The notes under the pieces: generated by a model | The model's input: the letters and a program-made list of their open reading frames with translations, nothing else | Told to the model about the DNA's origin: nothing | Database searches by the model: none | Position numbers and translations under genes: made by a program | Part shown: positions 9,404 through 18,956 of the stretch, in pieces | How the letters are laid out: each line of letters begins with the position of its first letter | Numbering within the stretch: the stretch's first letter is position 1 | Assembly: GCA_963756365.1 (NCBI GenBank) | Contig: CAVWNF010000003.1 | Span: 1,674,001 to 1,738,000 of the forward strand | Length of the DNA stretch: 64,000 nt | DNA from: WHTI01 sp963756365 | GTDB taxonomy: Bacteria > Actinomycetota > CADDZG01 > WHSQ01 | Direction of reading: 5' to 3'

Positions 9404-12400
9404 GTCGGCGTCCAGGTGCGTGTGTGGGGCGGCTCACCATCTAGGAATGCGTAGGTCAGCCGCACCTCCGTTCCTTCGGGCACCAGACCCAGTGCGTGGA
9501 GGGCCTCGGCGTAGATCGTCAGTTGGTCTGCCCCCTCGACCTCGAACCGTTTCCCGGACTTCCAATCGACGACCTCGAGTCCCCCATCCTCGGTCTCGAA
9601 TACCGCATCGATGCGCCCTCTCACGATCGCGCCGTTCCGCTTGAGAGCGAACGGCAACTCGACCATCGGTTGCCCGGACGGAAGGACTGCAAGAGTGCGT
9701 TCGCTGTAGCCAAGCGACTCCCAATTGGCCAGCTTGGCTGCGATAACCGATCTCTCCTCCGGATCGGCGGGCTCGTCGAGTTCGGATTCGTTCGGGAACG
9801 GAGCCAGTAGACCGGCGTAGTCATCGGACTCGGTCGACTCGAGATTGCGCTCCTCGATCAACCGGTGGATCTCGGTTCCGATGTAGCGCTCGTCGGTCGG
9901 CTGGTCGAGGCGGGTCCGGGTGACCTCGTCGAAGGTCAGCTTGCCGCCTTCGATCCTGGCGAGATCGGTTGCAGAAACGATGACGGTGCGCCCCATCCCA
10001 TCCGAAGCGGGCGAGGGAGCGGCCGCGAGCATCTCTACCTGAGCGGACAGACGCTCGATCGAGGACTCGACATATGCGACTCGGTCGGCGGGGATCCGTT
10101 CGAGGAGATCTGCTGGGGTGACGTCCCCGGCCACCAGCGCATCCGCAGCGGCTCCCCATCCTTCCGGAAACAGGTCGTCCCCCTCGCCCAGGCGAGGTAC
10201 GGGCGGCCATTCGCGTTCGGACTCGAGCGCAGCGAACAGCGGGTTCTCTTCGGGCTCCTCGGCCCGCTCGACGACGCTGATCAGGCCCTCCGTTTCGAGT
10301 TCCGCCAACTCGTCCCAGAAGATCGAGGTTCCGCGCGAGAACTTCACACGCTCGTACCACCACCCCGCGGTCACCGCTAGGAACTGCTTCGCACGCGTCA
10401 GTGCGACGTAGAACAGCCGCCGCTCATCCTCGACGGCGCGCTCTTTCACCTCTGTTTCGAAATCGCGCAACTTGCCCGACCACTGTGGGAGATGCCCCTT
10501 GTCTTCGCGCACCTCGTAAGGCAACTCGCGGTAGCTGGTCAGGGGGTTGGAAGCCCTCTCGTTCGGGAAGATCGAGTAAACCTTCGCACCCCTCTTGTTG
10601 GTGCGGGCGGCCACGGAAGGTACGAAGACGCATTCGAACTCGAGCCCCTTCGCCCCATGCACGGTCATGAGCTTCACCGAATCGGAGTCGGCGGGTTGTG
10701 CTGCTTCGAGCGTCTCTTCGGCGTCGTCGGCGGCCTCTAGATAGGCGATGAAACTCTTGAGGGTCGCCTCACCCTCGACCGGCGAGAACTGGGCGACGTA
10801 GTCGAGGAAGTTGGCAACGTTCTGGCGGGCCGCCGCCGCGGCGCGCGTTGGTGATGCCGCCAACGCGTCCGCTATCCCCGTTACGGAGATGACCTCTTGG
10901 ACGAGGTCGAGCAGCGAAGAGTTGATCTTCCGGCGCAGCAAAGCCAACCGATCGGAGAAGTCGGACAACCGCAGTCGAGCCTCGTCCCCCAGGCCCTCGA
11001 TCTCGTCCAGGTGATCGAGACACTCGACCAGGGCGAAGCCCACGTCCCCTGGCTCCATGTCGTACGCGAGACCCTCGTCCCCGCCAGCCAGCTTCAGACG
11101 CAACGTGCTGTTCCGACCGGCGGCCCACCGAGCGCACAGAGCCAGGTCTCGATAGTGGATGCGCCATCTCGGGCCGAGGAGGACCCGCGCCAGCCATCGA
11201 TTCGACGACGGCTTCGTCGCCAGCGAGCGCAGCCACGCAACCAGTTCTGTCACTTCCGGGGTCTTGAGTAGTCCTCCGAGGCCGACCACCTCGACGGGGA
11301 CGTCCTTCTCTTCGAGCGCCTTGATCAATGCATCCATCGCAGCCTTGCGTCGGACCAGGATCGCGATGTCCTTCCATTGCACCGGGTCCCGACCCTCGGC
11401 GAGCGAGCTGCCGTGCAACTCGTTGCACCGCGACGCGATCCACCCTGCCTCAGCAGCCTCGCTCTCGAAGAGTCCGAGGTGCACCTGACCGGTTCCGTTG
11501 GCGGGGTTCGGTCGAAGAGGACTTCCGGGTCGTCGGTCGGGCTCGATCCGATCGACGATGCGGTTGGCAACCTCGAGGATGTGGGAACCGGAGCGGAAGT
11601 TCTCGGACAACGAGATGTGCTTGTATGCCACGTTGCCAGAGCGGGGGAAGTGCTCGGGGAAACCGATCAGGTTGTACATGGTTGCGCCGCGGAACGCATA
11701 GATCGCCTGACGCGCGTCGCCGACCGCAGTCACCGCCCCGCCGTCGCCGACGAGGGCCTGGATCATCCGCCGCTGTGCGACGTTCGTGTCCTGATACTCG
11801 TCCAGCAGCACGATCGGATATCTCTCGCGCAACTGCACCCTCACCTCGGGGAACATCTCGAGGATCTCGACCGCACTCGTGACCTGATCGCCGAAGTCGA
11901 TCCGCTTGTGGTCCTTCTTCGCTTGGATGTACGCCTCGACGGCGGAGCAGAGCTCGAGGCGTTTCGCCGCGGTCCCGCGCATATCTTCGTTCGCCTCGGT
12001 CGACGCGAGCACCCGTTCGGCCGCAGCCTTCACCTCGGAGACCCCAAGAACGTGGTCGGCGAGCGAAGAGGCAAGTTGCAATGTCGCACCCACGAGTCCG
12101 GCGGCGCTCCGTAGCTCGAGGGCCTCGAACGCCGGGAGCTCGTCGATGCAGGCCGACACGAGTTGCCATTGCTGGGCCTCGGTCAGGAGCCCCGATTCTG
12201 GTTCGACGCCGACGAGCAATCCATGTTCGCGGACGAGGGCCGCTGCGAAGGCGTGATAGGTCTGCACCGTTACCTCACCGACCTTCTGGCCGGCATCGCC
12301 CATCGCCCCGAGGGCTCTCCTAACGCGGCTCTCTAGTTCCTCGGCCGCCTTGTTCGTAAAGGTCAGACCGAGGATCTGCGCGGGGTCGTAGCCGCCCGCC

Positions 12401-12573
12401 TCGATCGCCCACGCGATCCGAGCCGCCATGATCGCCGTCTTGCCGGACCCGGCCCCTGCTACCAGGAACGCAGGCTCGAGCGGATGGGCGATCGCCTCCC
12501 ACTGCTCGTCCGTCGGCTCGTAGCCTTTGAGAGCAGCGACGATCGCTGCAGATGATGATGGTGAGGAGCTCAT
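9400..12573 (-). CDS. adnB: UvrD-type helicase with C-terminal RecB nuclease domain (AdnB-like)
   Basis: Likely the motor subunit of the actinobacterial AdnAB helicase-nuclease that resects double-strand breaks. It has 1057 residues. Seen: Walker A VAGAGSGKTAIM near residue 40, TNKAAEEL (Ia), DEYQDTN (II), the GAKGLEFE motif and YVALTRAK (VI), then a C-terminal PD-(D/E)XK nuclease with GRIDAVFETEDG and VVDWKSGK about 30 residues from the end of the nuclease core. The ATG at 12573 overlaps the adnA stop as ATGA, so the subunits are translationally coupled in the order adnA-adnB, as in mycobacteria. The frame is intact throughout. Confidence 0.88.
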   Translation of the reverse strand: MSSSPSSSAAIVAALKGYEPTDEQWEAIAHPLEPAFLVAGAGSGKTAIMAARIAWAIEAGGYDPAQILGLTFTNKAAEELESRVRRALGAMGDAGQKVGEVTVQTYHAFAAALVREHGLLVGVEPESGLLTEAQQWQLVSACIDELPAFEALELRSAAGLVGATLQLASSLADHVLGVSEVKAAAERVLASTEANEDMRGTAAKRLELCSAVEAYIQAKKDHKRIDFGDQVTSAVEILEMFPEVRVQLRERYPIVLLDEYQDTNVAQRRMIQALVGDGGAVTAVGDARQAIYAFRGATMYNLIGFPEHFPRSGNVAYKHISLSENFRSGSHILEVANRIVDRIEPDRRPGSPLRPNPANGTGQVHLGLFESEAAEAGWIASRCNELHGSSLAEGRDPVQWKDIAILVRRKAAMDALIKALEEKDVPVEVVGLGGLLKTPEVTELVAWLRSLATKPSSNRWLARVLLGPRWRIHYRDLALCARWAAGRNSTLRLKLAGGDEGLAYDMEPGDVGFALVECLDHLDEIEGLGDEARLRLSDFSDRLALLRRKINSSLLDLVQEVISVTGIADALAASPTRAAAAARQNVANFLDYVAQFSPVEGEATLKSFIAYLEAADDAEETLEAAQPADSDSVKLMTVHGAKGLEFECVFVPSVAARTNKRGAKVYSIFPNERASNPLTSYRELPYEVREDKGHLPQWSGKLRDFETEVKERAVEDERRLFYVALTRAKQFLAVTAGWWYERVKFSRGTSIFWDELAELETEGLISVVERAEEPEENPLFAALESEREWPPVPRLGEGDDLFPEGWGAAADALVAGDVTPADLLERIPADRVAYVESSIERLSAQVEMLAAAPSPASDGMGRTVIVSATDLARIEGGKLTFDEVTRTRLDQPTDERYIGTEIHRLIEERNLESTESDDYAGLLAPFPNESELDEPADPEERSVIAAKLANWESLGYSERTLAVLPSGQPMVELPFALKRNGAIVRGRIDAVFETEDGGLEVVDWKSGKRFEVEGADQLTIYAEALHALGLVPEGTEVRLTYAFLDGEPPHTRTWTPT

Positions 12574-15500
12574 CCGGACAACTCCTTACCTTCGGGCCAC
12601 AGCGGACAGAGCGGCTTGAACTTGCACCAGTAGCAGTTGGCTTCGGGGTCCGGCCGGAAGTCCTCGGCGAGGGCACCCTCGATCAAACCGGGAAGGCGTT
12701 TGAGTGCGACCTCAGCGTCCTCTGGCTTCTGGGTTCTGACCGTAACTTCGCCCTTCGCGAAGTGACTCGGGTACACGAGTTGCATCGAGATGGGCTTCCC
12801 ATGTTGAGAGATCTCGGGATCCGAGGTCGCCGCCAGGTGATAGATGGCCAGCTGCAGCGATGCGCGCGCTTCGTCATAGAAGATCGGATACCGGGATGTC
12901 TTGTAGTCCTTGATGACCAGTCCGTTGCCCTTCTTATCGATCCTGTCGATCCGCCCAGTGATCCGGTGGCCGTCGAGTTCCACGCTGAAGGACTTCTCGG
13001 TCATCAGAGCCGAGCCGGGCTCGAGGAAGTTCACGTAGCGATCGATCATCACGTACCCATCCCGCCTGAACTGGCGAGCGATCACCTTGTTGGGGAACAC
13101 CGACTCGTCGAATAGCTCGTCGTAGCGGACCAGGACCATGTCCTTGTTGGTCAGCCGTCTGCGTCCCGCTGCTTTCTGCTTGTCGTCGGGCTCCTGTTCA
13201 CAATCCTCGAAGATCTGGTGCATCCACGTTCCGAACGCCATGTTGTGACTGGAATCGGGATCGAGTCCAAGGACCACCGTGAACAGGTACTGCAGACCGC
13301 AGTTGTCGTAGTTCGAGATACGCGAATAACTCGTGCGCAGCTTGTCGGCAGGGAGATCATCGTCTTCGCGACGGCCTTGTTCCCGGATCGGGAGGGTGCC
13401 TTCGGTCCAGTCCCACCGCCACCACCACTCGCGCGGTTGAGCCGCAGTGCACGACGGATCGACCTTGGAGGCGTGAGCGACCGCGACCAACGCGGCGACG
13501 CGATCTGCCGGATCTGTCGAAGTATCGGCCAACACTTTGCGGAACCGGCCTGCAGCCTCCGACAGCGTGAGCGGATCGGCCGCTCCAACAGAGGTGACCT
13601 CCGGTGCCTCACCTATCAACTCTTCGAGGAACCGGCTCGGTGCTCCGCGGCGAGACGGGCCCGGTGAGGTCGAAACGATGCATCGTTTCGACGCGCGCGT
13701 CACCGCGACGTAGAAGACCCTGCGGTCCTCGGCCTCGTTCTTACGCGCGCGTTCCACCGGACTGTCTTCGTCGAGGAAGTAGGGATCGAACAATCCCCGC
13801 GCGCGCCGCCCCTTGGGGATCGCACCTTCGACGCAGCCGCACACCCCGACGACAGACCACTGCTTCCCCTTGGCAGAGTGGAACGAAAGGATCTGCACAC
13901 CGCCTAGGCGTCTCTCCGGTGGGAGCCACGGGTCGGATCCGAAATCGGCGCGCCCGATCGCGTCGAGGTACTCCTCGAGGGTTGCTCTTCCCCTGCGTCG
14001 CTCTACGAACCGTCCGAGGGCGCGAGCGAAGGCACCCAGGGCCGCTAGTTCGCGAGCCGCGTCAGGATCCTTGCCCGCCGCGGCGTCGACCTCTCGGTAG
14101 TGAGGCGCGGCCGCCCATACCTGCCAGAAGGCCTTGTCTGCACGCGCATCACCGTAGGTGCGTACGAGTTCGGCGAGGCTCCTGACGTTCGCGACCTTGG
14201 GCTTCAGGTCCGCCTCGAGGTCATCCGGAGGGCGATGGAACAGCCGCTCGAGGGTCATCCCGGCCAGACGCGCGGAACGCTCCAGCTCGCGGATCTCACG
14301 ATCCTCGAACCCGGCCAGCGGGGTCCGGAGCAGATCGGCGAGGGCGTCCTCGTCGTCATGGATCGCGTAGCGGGCGAGACTCCGAAAAGCGCGGACCGAG
14401 GGTTCGTGTTCGAGCGGGCGATCCGGCACTGCGACCTGGAATGGCACCTCTACGGCCTCGAGAGCGCGCTCGAGCGGAGGCAGCATCGCCGCGGGCGAGG
14501 TCAGAAGGATGGCCATATCGTCATAGGAGATCCGGTCGGACAAGTGGATCGAGCGGAGGTTGCGAGCGATCGCGTCCGCCTCGGCGGCGAGGCTCGCGTA
14601 CGCGGCAACCTCGATCGTCGCGTCACCGGCGGTCTGTGCCGGCCTGTGAAGGGACGAACCCGTCCGTTCGATGAAAGAGAACACCTTGGAGCCAGCATCG
14701 GGCCCGAGTCGATAGGAGGTCCGAAGCGTGATGGTCTCGAGCGCCCCAAGTTCCTCATCCGCCCGTTGCAACCAGCTCGGATCCGCTCCGCGGAAGGCCT
14801 CGATGGACGAGTCGGGGTCAGCGGCGACCACCAGGGATCCACTCCCGTCGTCGTCGGCGAACCCGGTGAGGAAACGAAGCATCCGTTGCTGCACGAGTGA
14901 GAGTTCTTGGCCATCGTCGACGAGGACGTGAGTGAACCGATGCCTCAAGGATGAGCGAACGTCCTCGAACTCTGCGATCAGCGAGGTGGCCTCGGAAAGC
15001 AGGGTTGGGTAATCGATACGAGCGCTCGATCGGAGTCGGTTCCGTTGCTTCCGGTAGAACCCAACGAGTTCCTCGAAATCAGGCTTGAGCTCGACGAGCC
15101 GTCTCAGTTCCGCATCGGTGAGCGCCCGCTGGCCCGCTCGGATACAGAAGTCCACCACCTCGTCGGCAAAACCAGGTGACGACAACAGGCCCTTGTAGTT
15201 GGGCCAGTTGACCGGGTTCTCGAGCGCGCAACGCATCCCGGATGTCACCCCACTGCTCAGGACTCGTGAGCAGGACGGGTGGCTCGGGATATCCAAGCTT
15301 CTTGTAATGGCGCCCGACCAGGTGATTGGCGAGACCGTGCCACGTATAGACCGGAACCTCGACCAGCGCATCGAGGCCCTCGTCGAACAGCAGGCGTTCG
15401 GTGAGCCGATCCTGCAGGACGATCTTCTCGGTTCGGTTGGCAACGAGGAACAAGATGCGTTCGGGAGCAGAGCCACTCGAGGTTGCAAGCCTCACGAATC

Positions 15501-15639
15501 GCTCCACCAGGACCGAAGTCTTGCCGGTGCCAGGCCCCCCGAGGGCTAGAAGAGGCCCTGCTGCGTGGCCCAATACCTTTGTTTGGTCGTCGTCCCACAC
15601 CAGCTTGTTGGTACCCGGGGTGGGTTTCTGATCGGTCAT
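12570..15639 (-). CDS. adnA: UvrD-like helicase/Fe-S RecB nuclease (AdnA-like), frameshifted near the N-terminus
   Basis: The partner subunit of AdnB. The first frame (ATG 15639) encodes Walker A GGPGTGKTSV near residue 35. At about 15224-15229, inside a GCGCGC run, one extra base moves the frame: ...QWGDIRDALR continues as LENPVNWPNYKG. The whole protein would have about 1022 residues. The helicase core ends with FYVAVTRASK. The C-terminal nuclease has GRIDRIDKKGNG, KDYKTSRYP, and four cysteines (one in DNCGLQ, three in CYWCKFKPLC) typical of Fe-S RecB-like nucleases. TAGGTT (minus strand, 15652-15647) lies 7 nt before the ATG, suggesting a leaderless start for the operon. Confidence 0.87.
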
Positions 15640-15676
15640 GGAGCCAAACCTATAGGAGCCCTACGACAGGAAAAGA

Positions 15677-17872
15677 TCAGTCGCGGAAATCCCGTCTCTG
15701 CACTTCAGGGATCACCGGAACCTTGAACGCAGCCGACGACACATCGAGGACCGAGGGGACGTTCGACTTCCTGAGGAACGGGCTATCGGCGGAGCTGAGT
15801 TCGAAGACGAGCTGGTGGTTCTTCTCGAACCTCCAACCGTTCCCCGAGAGATCGAACGTCGCGCACCCTCGGCCGGGCGCGACGTCCACATTCACACGGC
15901 ACGATGCTCTCGCCACCATCGTCATCGAGCCTTCGGGCGCAAGATCGAACATCCGAGCTTCGACCCAGTAGTCGCGCGCCGCGGTCGAATAGTCGAGAGA
16001 GACCGCGGGTATGCCCATCATCGTGAACGGGAACGTCACCTTCTCGCTGACGTACTGGACGACGCCCTTGGGCGGCCCGATGTCACTCGTCGTGAAGCAC
16101 TTGTCGTCCGCTTGGCTCCGCGCCACCGGATCCGCTTCTGGCCCCCGGCTGTCGACCTGGGCAGAGTTGACGTTCCCTCCCCCGTTGAAGCGGTAGACCA
16201 TCCGTGCCGGGGTCAACTCCCGCCAGGTGGCTGCCCGGTATTCGATCCCAGGCTCCTCGAGCGGCACCTCCGCCGTCGCATTGGCAGGGCAGGTCGTCGT
16301 TGTCGCGGCCACGTTCAGCGGTGGCTTCTTCCCTCGGTCCCTCAAGTAGTGATCGAGGAACCGGTCGATACGGGTATTGATCCCCATCCGTTTCCTGGCC
16401 GGGGCACGATCGAGGTCGAGGACTCCGTCCCGGCGGAAATCGGACGTGCGACACAAACGGTGGACGGCTCCGCAGAGGTCGCCCCACTCGGTTGCCTTGT
16501 TCTGAACGAAATGCTGATAGTCCCCCAGGTACATCTGGATCGGATACTTGGACTTCAGTTGCTTGAGCTTGTTGTAGAAGCGAACGGACTCGATCGTCGG
16601 GAACAACGGATCGGTCCACGTTGCTGCCGCGAAGATCGGGATCTTCAGTCCGTTCCTAACCCGTTTCCAGTAATCGGGCTGGTAGTAAGCGGACCGATCC
16701 CGGATGAATGATCTCGCCGTGTCTTGCAACAAGGGATCCCCGTCATACGGCTCTCCGGCCTGGAGCCTGGTGAAGACCGAATCGAGCCACGTCGGAAACG
16801 TCGTGTGATCGGTAGCGGCAGCGTTCCCCGAGGCATACAGGCCGGCGACGATGCTCTGTTTCTCGACTCCCAACGGATATAGAGAGCGCGCCTTCCCGGG
16901 TCGGCTGTTAGCTATGACCGTCTGCCCGGAGTTGAACTTGCGGTCCTGGTAATGGCCCCCAGGCACGAGCGATTCGAGGAGATCCGTCCAGCCGTACTTC
17001 GGGACGACCGCCCCGAGCCGGATAGGGGTGCCCGAGATGGGACTGCTCCACTTCGGATCCGTCAGCGTCATCCACGCAAGCCCACCCCCGTAGGAACCAC
17101 CGACCACCCCGATCGCCTGTGGATCGATGTCGAAGAAGGGAGTCCCCCCGGCCGCGGCCAGGCTCGCATCGTGATCGGCAAGGAGACCAACCAGGTACTG
17201 GAGATCGTTCACCTCGTAGCGACGAGAATCGAGCTGCGTCGTACCGGACGAGCCTCGATCCGCTGGATCCCTGAAGCCGCGCGCTGTATAGGTCACAACG
17301 ACGTACCCGCGCGACGCCCAGAACGCGTTTGAGTGATGCCACTTCTCGCCGGCGGCATCGACGTCGTTCGCTTCCCACGAGGTCTTGTTACCGCCGCAAC
17401 AACCGTGCATGAGCACTATCACCGGTCGGCCCCCACCTGGGGCGGAGGTAGTGGGCACCGAGACATCGACATCGAGTGTGATCCGATTATCGGATTCAGG
17501 TCTGAGGTCGTCGCGCGCGTCTGCCTCGACCACCTCGTCGCCTACGGCGGGCCTAGGGAGACCCTTCCAGTCTTCGCCGTCACCGGAGCGGGCGTGATAC
17601 TTGACCGGGACGGGGATCCCCGCGGCCCCTCCCCCCACGGGAGGAAGACCGTCATCACAGAAACGGAACGGCAGTTCGTTGTTCCCCGCACCCGTGGAAC
17701 CGTCGGCAGCATCGACGATGGTGCAGTTGGGGCCCTCAACCAGCCTGGCCAGTGCGAGGAGCGAATCGGATGTAAGGGGATCCACGGGGATCTCTTGCGC
17801 GGAGGTTGGTACCCCAGCGGATAACAGAGCCGCGGTGAGCGCGGTCGCGAGGACAACCTTCAGGCGAGCCAT
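15677..17872 (-). CDS. Secreted CocE/X-Pro dipeptidyl-peptidase-type alpha/beta hydrolase (S15 family)
   Basis: A 731-residue exported hydrolase. MARLKVVLATAL... is a signal peptide with likely cleavage after PTSAQ. The alpha/beta core has an oxyanion HGCCGG motif near residue 180 and the nucleophile elbow GGSYGGG near 275. The C-terminal third, with SLDYSTAARDYWVEARMF and HQLVFELSSAD, matches the jelly-roll domain of S15/CocE proteins. The start at 17872 has AGGA 8 nt upstream; longer versions lack a signal peptide at the N-terminus. The substrate could be a peptide, ester or acylated compound. It lies 88 bp downstream of the cupredoxin gene on the same strand. Confidence 0.85.
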   Translation of the reverse strand: MARLKVVLATALTAALLSAGVPTSAQEIPVDPLTSDSLLALARLVEGPNCTIVDAADGSTGAGNNELPFRFCDDGLPPVGGGAAGIPVPVKYHARSGDGEDWKGLPRPAVGDEVVEADARDDLRPESDNRITLDVDVSVPTTSAPGGGRPVIVLMHGCCGGNKTSWEANDVDAAGEKWHHSNAFWASRGYVVVTYTARGFRDPADRGSSGTTQLDSRRYEVNDLQYLVGLLADHDASLAAAGGTPFFDIDPQAIGVVGGSYGGGLAWMTLTDPKWSSPISGTPIRLGAVVPKYGWTDLLESLVPGGHYQDRKFNSGQTVIANSRPGKARSLYPLGVEKQSIVAGLYASGNAAATDHTTFPTWLDSVFTRLQAGEPYDGDPLLQDTARSFIRDRSAYYQPDYWKRVRNGLKIPIFAAATWTDPLFPTIESVRFYNKLKQLKSKYPIQMYLGDYQHFVQNKATEWGDLCGAVHRLCRTSDFRRDGVLDLDRAPARKRMGINTRIDRFLDHYLRDRGKKPPLNVAATTTTCPANATAEVPLEEPGIEYRAATWRELTPARMVYRFNGGGNVNSAQVDSRGPEADPVARSQADDKCFTTSDIGPPKGVVQYVSEKVTFPFTMMGIPAVSLDYSTAARDYWVEARMFDLAPEGSMTMVARASCRVNVDVAPGRGCATFDLSGNGWRFEKNHQLVFELSSADSPFLRKSNVPSVLDVSSAAFKVPVIPEVQRRDFRD

Positions 17873-17960
17873 GGCCCACATCCTGGGGCACGCCGAGAGA
17901 CACAACAAGTGAACCAAGCCCAACGGTTGACGCGCAACGCCGAGAGACCCCGGCGGAAGA

Positions 17961-18335
17961 TCAGTCCTTGCTGACGTGGAACGCGCCGCACATCCCGTTG
18001 CAGTTCCCGCTCGAGAACGTCGAGTGGATGGTGCACCGGTAGAAGTACTCGCCATTCTTGCGGGGCTTCTTAGCGAACGACCCATTACCGGGCAGGTCGA
18101 AACGCTTCCCGTCCCAGCGGCCGTCGTAGAACGTCAGGTTGTGGAACACCGAAGTGGTGTTGACCCACTTGACCTTCCGCCCCTTGGCAACGTGGGGGAA
18201 GGTAGGAGCGAAGTCATAGTTGCCTGCGGTCCCCTTCGCCTTGATCTTGACCGCCGCACCCGAGGCACTCGGGCCTACCATCAGCAACGAAGCGAGCATG
18301 CCTAGCACCAGCGCCCGCGCTATCCACGACTTCAT
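17961..18335 (-). CDS. Secreted cupredoxin (plastocyanin/azurin-like blue copper protein)
   Basis: 124 residues from the ATG at 18335, with an ideal AGGAGG 8 nt upstream. An N-terminal signal peptide (MKSWIARALVLGMLASLLMV) is followed by a cupredoxin fold. Likely type-1 copper ligands are His in VFHNL, then Cys and His in RCTIH and Met in NGMCG at the C-terminus. Such proteins carry electrons outside the membrane or bind copper. An extra Cys pair (GNC...MC) might form a disulfide. Two 11-bp direct repeats lie 111-132 bp upstream. The redox partner is not evident in the window. Confidence 0.85.
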   Translation of the reverse strand: MKSWIARALVLGMLASLLMVGPSASGAAVKIKAKGTAGNYDFAPTFPHVAKGRKVKWVNTTSVFHNLTFYDGRWDGKRFDLPGNGSFAKKPRKNGEYFYRCTIHSTFSSGNCNGMCGAFHVSKD

Positions 18336-18445
18336 GCTCGATCCTCCTAGAAGATGTAGGCCCGCCGCCCACGGAAATCCGGCCATCCCGGCTCGACTTG
18401 TCCCATAATCCATTCCCCCGGTCCTGTTGGCAAGGGGGGTGGGGC

Positions 18446-18467
18446 GAAACCGTCACGAAACCGTCAC
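18446..18467 (-). promoter_or_regulatory. Tandem 11-bp direct repeats upstream of the cupredoxin gene
   Basis: On the minus strand GTGACGGTTTC occurs twice head to tail with no spacer. An 11-bp period puts both copies on the same face of the helix, the arrangement bound by dimers of OmpR/PhoB-type response regulators. The site lies between divergent genes (cupredoxin and the 89-residue protein) and could serve either. The regulator is unknown. Confidence 0.5.
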
Positions 18468-18522
18468 AGATGCCTAGTTACGCCCAGAAACACCGACAAC
18501 GCAAGCCGAACCGAACCACTAG

Positions 18523-18792
18523 ATGGAGCGTGAGGACATGACGCAGCGCCGGTTCCCCGGCTTCGGGGACGCAGAGCAGGACCGCCTCCCCGCATGGGAA
18601 GCCAACCTGATCGATGAGGCGATCGCCTCGGCCGAGGCCCGCCTCGCCGATGAGAAGCGCCGTGCTCGGCGCCGCGCCGTCCAACTCGCCCGGGAACAGG
18701 GCTATCACCGCCTCGCCGTCGAGATCGATCGGCCGGCGCGCGTTAACCCCGATCAACTCTCGCTCCTCCCCGAAAACCCAACTTTGTTCTAG
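18523..18792 (+). CDS. Unknown 89-residue basic helical protein with a C-terminal QLSLL motif
   Basis: Not recognised. Codon use is strongly GC-ending, like real genes here. Residues 26-60 form a charged, probably helical segment rich in Glu, Ala and Arg (ASAEARLADEKRRARRRA). Near the C-terminus DQLSLLP (Q78-L82) fits the pentapeptide QxSLL/F by which DNA polymerases and repair factors bind the beta sliding clamp; this is a resemblance only. A second in-frame ATG at 18538 has GAGG just upstream, so the true start is uncertain. The gene is followed at once by a 20-nt hairpin and its repeat. Function unknown. Confidence 0.6.
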   Translation: MEREDMTQRRFPGFGDAEQDRLPAWEANLIDEAIASAEARLADEKRRARRRAVQLAREQGYHRLAVEIDRPARVNPDQLSLLPENPTLF

Positions 18793-18894
18793 GCGATCCT
18801 CGAGAGGATCGCCATCTGGATCCACCTGTGCCTGGCTTGGCATCGAGTCCCCGGCCTGTGGTTAACGATCCTCGAGAGGATCGCCATCTGGATC
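18793..18894 (+). repeat. Two 29-bp palindromic direct repeats separated by 43 bp
   Basis: An identical 29-bp unit occurs at 18794-18822 and 18866-18894. Each unit begins with an inverted repeat, CGATCCTC-GA-GAGGATCG, that folds into a strong hairpin, followed by CCATCTGGATC. The first copy starts right after the stop codon of the 89-residue protein and could act as a terminator, though no T-run follows. The 43-bp spacer shows no further structure. Only two copies occur in the window. Confidence 0.75.
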
Positions 18895-18956
18895 AACCCG
18901 CTCGCCGCGTGCGTGGGCCCTAGACAGGACCGGGCTCTTCTTACAGACTGCGGACG

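Noticed and set aside
18794..18894. Two 29-bp palindromic repeats with a 43-bp spacer read as a CRISPR array
   Set aside because: Only two copies, one unusually long spacer and no cas genes nearby. Treated as a hairpin repeat pair.
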